A stretch of 64,000 bases of DNA from Flammeovirgaceae bacterium UBA2371 (GTDB lineage Bacteria; Bacteroidota; Bacteroidia; Cytophagales; Cyclobacteriaceae). The notes under the pieces are model-generated. The model had not been told where the DNA came from. It ran no database searches and was given only the letters and a program-made list of their open reading frames with translations. The stretch covers positions 29,575-93,574 of the forward strand of contig DDTF01000027.1 of assembly GCA_002345965.1 (NCBI GenBank), in the 5' to 3' direction. Shown piece by piece: positions 1 through 7,003 of the stretch (within the stretch, counting starts at the first letter, position 1; every line of letters begins with the position of its first letter). The position numbers and the translations under genes were made by a program.

Positions 1-165
1 CGTTCTTGCAAAAGAATTATAAAAGGTAATTTCAGCTTCTTCCGGAATATTGCCCAATATGGCTACTCCTGCCCGGGCGATCCTAACTACGCCAGCCGTA
101 TGTGAACTTGAAGGGCCTATCATAACAGGGCCTATCATGTCAAAAACACTACTTTTTTCGGGCAT
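1..165 (-). CDS. L-serine ammonia-lyase (serine dehydratase), N-terminal fragment
   Basis: Only the first 55 codons lie in the window; the gene runs off the left edge. It starts at an ATG at 165 and reads open to base 1. The fragment contains MIGPVMIGPSSSHTAG, the N-terminal signature of the beta domain of iron-sulfur L-serine dehydratases, which deaminate L-serine to pyruvate and ammonia in the cytoplasm. In Bacteroidota the beta and alpha parts are usually one polypeptide, but this cannot be seen here. The 225 bases between this start and the end of the cyanophycin synthetase gene (166-390) hold no further gene that I can see. The family call rests on the motif alone but that motif is distinctive. 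Confidence 0.8.
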   Translation of the reverse strand, partial: MPEKSSVFDMIGPVMIGPSSSHTAGVVRIARAGVAILGNIPEEAEITFYNSFART

Positions 166-390
166 ATTGTCAATACGGATTTGAAAATGGGTTGGACGTC
201 AGATTGGGGTATTTTTTTTCACTAATTGGTAAAATTAACACAAGAGACGCAAAACTTGTTTCGTTTGGCTAATATTTATCAATCAATTACTTACTGACTA
301 CAGATATTCAAGTTTCAGCAAGTGGTGTCTACATTGAGGGCTGTCTTTTGCTGAAAAATGATGCTTCCATCTGTTAATATGGCATTTGAC

Positions 391-3045
391 TCACACCAAA
401 TTAGGAATATCGTTCTTTGTGATCTTATACAATTGGTTGGACTCCTCCTCCTTAAACTTCATGACCAAATTAAGTGCATCAGGTACCACATCGCTGCTTA
501 GAATAATCAATGACCCCTTGGTAGCATTTTTTATTGCATAGGTGATGGCTTCTTTTTCTGATGGGATAATTGTTACCTTCTTCTTAGGGTCCACACTTTT
601 AATACCATCGTAAATCATTTCGATCAATTCTTCAGATGTCTTGCCTCTCAGGTGCTTGTCTTGTCTAATGATAATCTCGTCAAACATTTGAGCGGCCACT
701 CTGCCTATTTCATTATTGTCTTCCTCTCTTCTGTCTCCAATACCGGCAATAATGCCCACTTTTGGCATTCCATCCATTTTCTCCACCAGCTTTTGCAATG
801 CCCTGAGCCCTGCTGCATTATGGGCATAATCCAGCATAATCTGGAAGTCTTTGAATGAAAATAAATTCAATCGGCCTGGCGTTTGAGCGGGTGAAGGAAT
901 AAAGGATTCTATGGAAGCTTTAATATCTTCTATGGAAAACCCTCTGACAAATCCTGTAAGTACAGCTGGCAGCACGTTTTGAATCATAAAGGCTGCTCTT
1001 CCATCAAAGGTAAGAGGTACATTAACTGCTTTGGTCACACGCATCTTCCACTCCCCTTTACATATTGTAATGTATCCGTTTTCGTAGAGCGCATAAAGAC
1101 CTCCGTTGCGGGCATGGCGTTTGATATTTGGATTTCTCTCATCCATAGAGAATAAGGCCACATTGCACTTGATGGATTTGCGCATGTTGTATACACGATC
1201 ATCGTCTGCATTGAGAATGGCATAGCCATCGGGCAAGACGGTTTCTGGAATCACCGCTTTTACCTGAGCCAACTGATCGATGGTATGAATTCCTTTCAAG
1301 CCAAGATGATCAGCCGCTACGTTTGTAACAATGCCCACATCGCAATTTTTAAAACCTAGTCCAGCTCTGAGCAAACCACCTCTTGCACATTCTAAAACCG
1401 CAAAATCAATAGTAGGATCTTTTAGAACAAACTCAGCGCTTGCAGGCCCTGTACAGTCACCAGCCATTAGCAATCTGTTTTGTATATAAACGCCATCACT
1501 GGTCGTGTATCCTACTTTGTAGCCCTTCATTTTTACCATATGAGCTATCAATCGTGTAGTTGTGGTCTTTCCATTGGTACCCGTAACAGCAACAATCGGC
1601 ACTCTGGAGGTTGACCCAGGCGGGTATAACATGTCTATTACATGTCCAGCCACATTTCGTGGCAGGCCTGAAGCGGGAGCCAGGTGCATACGAAATCCCG
1701 GACCAGCATTCACTTCAAGTACTGCACCTCCCGTATCGGGTAAAGGTTGACCTATATCGGTAGTCATGATATCTATTCCGCATATATCAAGACCTATGAT
1801 CTTGGCTATTCGTTCAGACATGAAAACATTATAAGGATGAACGATGTCAGTAACATCTTCTGCAGTACCTCCTGTGCTAAGATTGGCTGTGTCTTTTAAC
1901 TTAATAAATTCATCTTTGGCAACAACGCTATCCAGTGTTAATCCTTTTTCTTCCAGAATACCCAATGTTAAGTCGTTGATATCAATCTGAGTAAGTACCT
2001 TTTCATGACCATACCCCCTTCTTGGATCGGCATTGACTTTATCAATTAACTGCTTGATGGTAGATTTTCCATCTCCTATAACATGTGCCGGTGTTCTTTT
2101 GGCAGCTGCCACAAGTTTATAATTGATCACCAGCAATCGATAGTCTTCTCCCACTATATATTTTTCTACAATAACAGATCGGGAAACTTTCTTAGCAGCT
2201 TCAAAGGCAAAAAGTGCGTCTTCCCAATTGGTAATGTTGGTGGTTATGCCTCTGCCATGGTTGCCACTGATAGGTTTGACGACCAATGGAAACTTTACAT
2301 ACTCCACCGCCTCCTTCAAACCTGCCTCGGTTCTGATGATTTCTCCTTTTGGAATCGGTATCTCCGATTGTTCCAATAAATGTTTTGTATCCTCTTTATC
2401 ACATGCAATCTCTACGCCTATGCTACTGGTTTGGCTGGTTACTGTTGCCTGAATACGCTTTTGATTTGCTCCATATCCCAATTGACAAAGTGATTGTCTG
2501 TTTAATCTTATCCATGGTATACCACGGCTCTCTGCTTCTTCAATAATAGACCCTGTACTTGGACCGAGCCGTTCGGCTTCTCGAATTTCGCGCATCTGCT
2601 GAATATCCGTAGAAAGATCGTAGGGCTCCCCAGATGTAAGCGCCTCGGCTATGCTTACAGAGGCTTTGGCAGCATATCTGCCCACTTTCTCTTCCATGTA
2701 GTCGAATACCACATTGTAGACACCCTCTTCACCATAACCTCTTGTACGACCAAAACCAACATCCATACCCGCCAAAGATTGTATTTCCAGTGCAATGTGT
2801 TCAATAACATGCCCCATCCAAGTGCCCTCTTCCACTCGTTGGAAAAATCCTCCTGGTTCGCCAACAGAGCATCGGTGCTCATACATGGTCGGGAACATGG
2901 TCTTAAGTCTGTCAAGGAAGCCATCTATGGTATTGGTAGGACGCTGCTCCATTTCTTCAAGGTCGAGTACCATGACAATTAATTTATGTCTTCTTATTGA
3001 CCAATAATTCGGGCCCCGCATCGCGTTGATTTCACGTATCTTCAT
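391..3045 (-). CDS. cphA: Cyanophycin synthetase
   Basis: This enzyme makes cyanophycin (multi-L-arginyl-poly-L-aspartate), a nitrogen, carbon and energy store, from aspartate, arginine and ATP. The 884 residues match the family length and show its three parts. The N domain starts with RGPNYWSIRRHKLIVM (residues 10-25). The ATP-grasp part carries SGNHGRGI (about 260-267) and LEVNAGPGFRMH (about 443-454). The Mur-ligase-like part has the P-loop GTNGKTTTT (489-497). The N domain has HVIEH at 79-83. In some CphA1 enzymes this HxxEH site is a metallopeptidase-like centre that cuts polymer to make primers, so this copy may prime itself (inference). No signal peptide is present. It is divergent from cyanophycinase across 100 bp, so both promoters must lie in that gap. 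Confidence 0.96.
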   Translation of the reverse strand: MKIREINAMRGPNYWSIRRHKLIVMVLDLEEMEQRPTNTIDGFLDRLKTMFPTMYEHRCSVGEPGGFFQRVEEGTWMGHVIEHIALEIQSLAGMDVGFGRTRGYGEEGVYNVVFDYMEEKVGRYAAKASVSIAEALTSGEPYDLSTDIQQMREIREAERLGPSTGSIIEEAESRGIPWIRLNRQSLCQLGYGANQKRIQATVTSQTSSIGVEIACDKEDTKHLLEQSEIPIPKGEIIRTEAGLKEAVEYVKFPLVVKPISGNHGRGITTNITNWEDALFAFEAAKKVSRSVIVEKYIVGEDYRLLVINYKLVAAAKRTPAHVIGDGKSTIKQLIDKVNADPRRGYGHEKVLTQIDINDLTLGILEEKGLTLDSVVAKDEFIKLKDTANLSTGGTAEDVTDIVHPYNVFMSERIAKIIGLDICGIDIMTTDIGQPLPDTGGAVLEVNAGPGFRMHLAPASGLPRNVAGHVIDMLYPPGSTSRVPIVAVTGTNGKTTTTRLIAHMVKMKGYKVGYTTSDGVYIQNRLLMAGDCTGPASAEFVLKDPTIDFAVLECARGGLLRAGLGFKNCDVGIVTNVAADHLGLKGIHTIDQLAQVKAVIPETVLPDGYAILNADDDRVYNMRKSIKCNVALFSMDERNPNIKRHARNGGLYALYENGYITICKGEWKMRVTKAVNVPLTFDGRAAFMIQNVLPAVLTGFVRGFSIEDIKASIESFIPSPAQTPGRLNLFSFKDFQIMLDYAHNAAGLRALQKLVEKMDGMPKVGIIAGIGDRREEDNNEIGRVAAQMFDEIIIRQDKHLRGKTSEELIEMIYDGIKSVDPKKKVTIIPSEKEAITYAIKNATKGSLIILSSDVVPDALNLVMKFKEEESNQLYKITKNDIPNLV

Positions 3046-3145
3046 AATATTGCAAGCTTGGAAATGACTTTAAGACGATTTTCTATAAATATAGATTTTG
3101 TTAGGAAACTATTTTCAATTAGCAGTCGATAAATACCATGTTTAA

Positions 3146-4009
3146 ATGATCGAAAAACGAATTACCAAAGGCATCCTTATACCTGTAGGAGGAAATGAAG
3201 ACAAAGGGGACAGATGGAACAGCAGATTGAATTTCTCTGAAAAGGGAGTATTATCTCACATCTTGCAAGAGGCCAAAGGAAAAGAATCAAAAGTAGTGGT
3301 AATTCCAACGGCATCTAAAATTCCTGAAGAAGTTGGACATTCTTACATTAAAGCCTTTAACAAGCTGGGATGCAAGGAAGTGTCCATATTAAACATTACA
3401 AGAAAAAATCATTCAGAGAACAAGGAGCACTTGCGTCTCATCGAACAAGCAGATTGCATAATGTTTTCTGGTGGTAATCAATCCAGAATAAGCACGAAAA
3501 TAAAAGACACCACACTGCATGAAATACTGAAGCAACGATTTGAAAGCGAGCCAGTGGTAATTGCAGGCACCAGCGCAGGAGCAATGGCCATGGCAGAAGA
3601 GATGATCGCTGGCGGAAGTAGTTCAGAGGCACTGCAGAAAGGAGCGGTTATTATGAAAAAAGGACTTGGTTTTTTTCCAGAGATAATCATTGATACTCAT
3701 TTTGTTAGAAGAGGAAGATTTGGTCGATTGGCTGAAGCCCTTGCGAAGTATCCGGATAAACTCGGTATCGGACTGGCCGAAGACACTGGACTGATCATCA
3801 AAAACTGTAATGAGTTTCGTGTTATCGGTTCTGGAATGGTTATCGTCATGGATCCATCTAATCTATCGCACAACAGCTATGCTCAGCTGAAGACAGGTAC
3901 ACCCATGTCTATGTCCAACCTCACTACGCATATTTTGGCCAACGGAGATCGCTTTACTATGGACAATAGGGAGATAGAAATACTTCCTATTACTTCTTCA
4001 TTTGTCTAG
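3146..4009 (+). CDS. cphB: Cyanophycinase
   Basis: Cytoplasmic serine peptidase of family S51 that cuts cyanophycin into beta-Asp-Arg dipeptides. The nucleophile elbow GTSAGA is at residues 141-146, with the likely catalytic Ser143. FSGGNQSR (107-114) and DTHFVRRGRFGRL (about 183-195, with a conserved His) match cyanophycinase pocket elements. The 287 residues are slightly longer than cyanobacterial CphB, and no export signal is seen, which fits intracellular granule turnover rather than the secreted CphE type. The gene is divergent from cphA. It ends 4 bp from the convergent isoaspartyl peptidase gene, which would finish the breakdown. The start is the first ATG and the product begins directly with family-like sequence. 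Confidence 0.95.
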   Translation: MIEKRITKGILIPVGGNEDKGDRWNSRLNFSEKGVLSHILQEAKGKESKVVVIPTASKIPEEVGHSYIKAFNKLGCKEVSILNITRKNHSENKEHLRLIEQADCIMFSGGNQSRISTKIKDTTLHEILKQRFESEPVVIAGTSAGAMAMAEEMIAGGSSSEALQKGAVIMKKGLGFFPEIIIDTHFVRRGRFGRLAEALAKYPDKLGIGLAEDTGLIIKNCNEFRVIGSGMVIVMDPSNLSHNSYAQLKTGTPMSMSNLTTHILANGDRFTMDNREIEILPITSSFV

Positions 4010-4013
4010 TATT

Positions 4014-4943
4014 TCACTTGTAGATAGCTATAATTTTTTCCCCATTTGCATTCATGGAGGCACGGTACATTCCATCTGTGTTAAACGTCATGGAAGTATT
4101 GCCCGCTACATCTACTGCAATCAATCCTCCATCTCCACCGAGTTTAAGTAAGCGCTCATGAACTACTAGTGCGCAAGCTTTCTCCAAGGACATTCCTCCG
4201 TATTCCATCAGGCAAGAAACATCGTAAGCCACAACACCACGAATAAAAAATTCTCCGCTACCCGTGCACGAAACGGCACACGTTGCATTGTTGGCATAGG
4301 TGCCAGCACCAATCATTGGACTATCACCTACTCTTCCAAATTTCTTATTTGTCATTCCTCCAGTTGAAGTAGCCGCAGCCAGATTGCCGTATTGATCCAA
4401 AGCTACTGCTCCAACAGTTCCAAATTTATTTTCTTTAGAGATCGAATGATCCAATTTAATTTGATCGGTGCCCTTTACCTCCTGCCATTGTTGATATCGC
4501 AATTCATCAAAAAAATAGTCTTTGCTTTCGAACGAGCAATCCATAGATCTGGCAAATGCTTCCGCACCAGCTCCAGCCAGAAATACGTGTTCAGATTTTT
4601 CCATCACCAGCCGTGCTAGCGCGATAGGATTTTTTACACCGGAAATCATTGAAACCGCGCCTGCCTGACGTTCTTTCCCCTCCATAATGGATGCATCCAT
4701 CTCGTGTGTCCCTTCCGCAGTAAAAACAGAACCTTTTCCAGCGTTAAACAATGGAGAATTCTCCAATTCAATAATAGCTATTTCAACGGCATCCAATGAA
4801 CTACCTCCTGTTGCTAAAGCATTATACCCAGCTGTTAATGCCTTTTCAAGATTCAACTGGTATTCTCTTTCTTTGGTAGCAGACATATGCTCCTTTAATA
4901 AGGTCCCTGCTCCACCATGTATAGCTATCGAAATCTTTTTCAT
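4014..4943 (-). CDS. iaaA: Isoaspartyl peptidase / beta-aspartyl-peptidase (plant-type asparaginase family)
   Basis: N-terminal nucleophile hydrolase that splits beta-aspartyl dipeptides, and in this setting probably the beta-Asp-Arg released by cyanophycinase, giving free Asp and Arg. The product starts IAIHGGAGT (7-14), the family hallmark. The self-processing site is at Gly175-Thr176 within KFGTVGAVALD; Thr176 would become the N-terminal nucleophile of the beta subunit. GGMTNKKFGRVGDSP (195-209) and GTYANN supply substrate-binding residues. There is no signal peptide, so it is cytoplasmic. It is the last gene of an operon with the ABM protein (14 bp upstream) and the PLP enzyme, and it converges on cphB. 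The role in cyanophycin use is inferred from position; L-asparaginase activity is a possible side reaction. Confidence 0.93.
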   Translation of the reverse strand: MKKISIAIHGGAGTLLKEHMSATKEREYQLNLEKALTAGYNALATGGSSLDAVEIAIIELENSPLFNAGKGSVFTAEGTHEMDASIMEGKERQAGAVSMISGVKNPIALARLVMEKSEHVFLAGAGAEAFARSMDCSFESKDYFFDELRYQQWQEVKGTDQIKLDHSISKENKFGTVGAVALDQYGNLAAATSTGGMTNKKFGRVGDSPMIGAGTYANNATCAVSCTGSGEFFIRGVVAYDVSCLMEYGGMSLEKACALVVHERLLKLGGDGGLIAVDVAGNTSMTFNTDGMYRASMNANGEKIIAIYK

Positions 4944-4957
4944 TCTATACTAACACC

Positions 4958-5302
4958 TTACTTGTGAATTGTTTTACTATCATCCGGCACTTCCTTTCTG
5001 TTAAACATACTATAATCCCGTTTGACAACCGCTACACGCAACCGGTAATCTTTAAAGATGGTCGTTCTTCCCTTTGTTTGAGCCACGCGATGTGTTTCCA
5101 GATTTCTCCATTTGGATATAGCCTCTTCATCTTTCCAGAATGAAAGTGATAGAATTTTCGTTGGATCATTAATGCTCTGAAATCTTTCAATAGAAATAAA
5201 CCCATCTATCTTTTCCAATTCAGACCGTAGGTCAGTTGCTATACTTAAGTATTCCACCTTGAGGCCTTCCCTCGGAATTACTTCAAAAATAACTGCTATC
5301 AT
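4958..5302 (-). CDS. Antibiotic biosynthesis monooxygenase (ABM) domain protein
   Basis: Small (114 residues) soluble protein with the dimeric ferredoxin-like fold of the ABM family. It starts MIAVIFEVIPREG, contains GFISIERFQS (about 34-43) and a core of SLSFWKDEEAISKWRN (52-67). Family members include heme-degrading and quinol monooxygenases, but many are of unknown role and the sequence does not show which applies. The start ATG lies 1 bp beyond the stop of the upstream PLP enzyme gene, and the stop is 14 bp before iaaA, so the three genes are almost certainly one transcript. The C-terminal 20 residues are charged and probably disordered. The fold call is fairly safe; the function is unknown. 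Confidence 0.8.
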   Translation of the reverse strand: MIAVIFEVIPREGLKVEYLSIATDLRSELEKIDGFISIERFQSINDPTKILSLSFWKDEEAISKWRNLETHRVAQTKGRTTIFKDYRLRVAVVKRDYSMFNRKEVPDDSKTIHK

Positions 5303-5303
5303 A

Positions 5304-6479
5304 TTACTTATAGTCCAGCGCTTGCGAAATATCTTCTATCAAATCTTCAATGTTTTCAATACCTGCAGAATAACGAATCAAGCTTTCGGGTATTCCTAAT
5401 TCAGCGCGTTGCTTCTCTGTGAGTTCTACATGACTTGTTGTTCGTGGTGGTCCTGCCAGTGAACTGACAGAACCCAGGCTGGCTGCAAGGTGTGCTAATT
5501 TTAGTCTGGGTAAGCACTTTTTTACATTTTCATAACCTCCCTTCAGAGAGAAACTCATCATCCCTCCAAAACCAGACATTTGGGTTTTGGCAAAATCATG
5601 TCCCTTATGGGTGGGCAGTCCGGGATAGAATACGTCTTCCACCTTGGGATGAGTCTTCAAAAATTTCGCTACTGCCATTGCATTCTCGTTTTGTCTGAGA
5701 ATGCGAAGCTCCAATGTTTTCATTCCTCTGGCGATCATATAAGCCGACATAGGATGTAAAGCTGCTCCGGTGATTTCTCGATATTGAAATATTTTTTTAA
5801 TTAATTCTTTATTTCCACATGCCACCCCACCCATTACATCGGAGTGGCCACTTAAAAACTTGGTCGCACTGTGCAGCACTATGTCGGCACCTAGCACTAT
5901 AGGATTTTGGTTGATCGGAGTAGCGAAAGTATTATCGACAACCACAATTGCACTTACTGATTTGGCAGCTTTAATTAATCTTTTAAGATCAAGAACTTTT
6001 AGTGTCGGATTGGTAGGCGTTTCCAAATAAACCAATTTACATCCCTTTGAAATCTCCGCTTCCATCTGCTCATGATGCCCTGCTTCACAGAGTGTAACCT
6101 CCACTTTTATTGAAGGTAAAAACTCCAGAAACAATCTGCTTGTTCCTCCATAGGTATCTTTTATTGAGACCACCCTTTCACCAGGAGCCAGCAAAGCAAA
6201 AAGTGTATTGCTGATAGCAGCCATTCCCGTAGAGAAAGCGGTCGCAGCTTCGGCATATTCGAGTGCCCTTACCTTTTCCTCAAATACCTCTACAGTTGGA
6301 TTGGTATTCCTGCTATAAATATGACCTTCTTTTAAACCAAGGGCTACTTCGGACCATTCGTCCAGGTCGTGGTATCCATAAGTAACACTATTGACAATAG
6401 GTGGTGTGGTGGCCCCTTTATAAAATTCCTGCATTTCACCAGCCCATACAGAAGTTGTTCCCTTTTTTAACTTATCCAT
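5304..6479 (-). CDS. Cys/Met metabolism PLP-dependent enzyme (cystathionine gamma-synthase/lyase family)
   Basis: Fold-type I PLP enzyme of the trans-sulfuration family. YSRNTNPTVEVFEEKVRALE and AFSTGMAAIS lie in the N-terminal part, followed by VDNTFATP. The cofactor lysine is in SATKFLSGHSDVMGG, near residue 207. The end of the large domain has SLGSVSSLAGPPRTTSH. Family members are cystathionine gamma-synthase, cystathionine gamma-lyase, O-acetylhomoserine sulfhydrylase and methionine gamma-lyase; the motifs do not separate them. I start the gene at the ATG at 6479 (MDKLKKGTTSVW) rather than a TTG two codons upstream. It heads the operon with the ABM protein and isoaspartyl peptidase. Confidence 0.88.
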   Translation of the reverse strand: MDKLKKGTTSVWAGEMQEFYKGATTPPIVNSVTYGYHDLDEWSEVALGLKEGHIYSRNTNPTVEVFEEKVRALEYAEAATAFSTGMAAISNTLFALLAPGERVVSIKDTYGGTSRLFLEFLPSIKVEVTLCEAGHHEQMEAEISKGCKLVYLETPTNPTLKVLDLKRLIKAAKSVSAIVVVDNTFATPINQNPIVLGADIVLHSATKFLSGHSDVMGGVACGNKELIKKIFQYREITGAALHPMSAYMIARGMKTLELRILRQNENAMAVAKFLKTHPKVEDVFYPGLPTHKGHDFAKTQMSGFGGMMSFSLKGGYENVKKCLPRLKLAHLAASLGSVSSLAGPPRTTSHVELTEKQRAELGIPESLIRYSAGIENIEDLIEDISQALDYK

Positions 6480-6598
6480 ACCCAATGCGTATAATTTTGA
6501 TTAGAAAAATAAAGCTAGTACAATAATCAGACTATCCGAATGCTCAAAACCACTGCCGGTAAAAGTTGTCTATATCGAGGACTAAACCATATTGTTGA

Positions 6599-7003
6599 TC
6601 AGTGATTAAGCGAAGAAATCAGATCATTGATTTTTCCAGTCTCAATGGGTTTAACTAGATAGTCCGAAATCTCCTGTATCTTCTCCGCTCGTTCCAAATC
6701 AACAGGATCTACTGATGAAGTTACCATATAGATGGTAATTTTTTTACCCACTTTAGGTTTCAATTTTACATACTCTTCCAAAAATTGCCAGCCATCCATA
6801 ATTGGCATATTCACATCCAAGAAAACTACATCTGGAAGATGGTCCTCATTGGCAATGTTATCCATAAAAAAATCAAGCGCTTCTTCTCCGTCAGAAAAAA
6901 CCAATATTTTCTTGGCCAGATTACTGGACTTTATTGATCTGGTAACGGTATATTGATAAATATCATCATCATCGATGATACAGATAATAGTTGCTTTAGT
7001 CAT
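6599..7003 (-). CDS. Single-domain response regulator (CheY-like receiver)
   Basis: Stand-alone receiver domain of about 134 residues. The acidic pocket is IIDDDDIYQ near residue 9-17, the phospho-acceptor is Asp63 in FLDVNMPIMDGW, and the conserved Lys lies in YLVKPIE close to the C terminus. There is no DNA-binding output domain, so it likely acts through protein contacts or as a phospho-relay. The ATG at 7003 is preferred over an upstream in-frame TTG because the receiver fold begins right after it. The start lies inside the 3' end of the histidine kinase gene (8 bp overlap), which implies translational coupling and a dedicated pair. Confidence 0.92.
   Translation of the reverse strand: MTKATIICIIDDDDIYQYTVTRSIKSSNLAKKILVFSDGEEALDFFMDNIANEDHLPDVVFLDVNMPIMDGWQFLEEYVKLKPKVGKKITIYMVTSSVDPVDLERAEKIQEISDYLVKPIETGKINDLISSLNH

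Noticed and set aside
166..390. Possible small gene or RNA between the serine dehydratase and cyanophycin synthetase genes
   Set aside because: No frame with a good start, no conserved structure or clear hairpin seen in these 225 bases.
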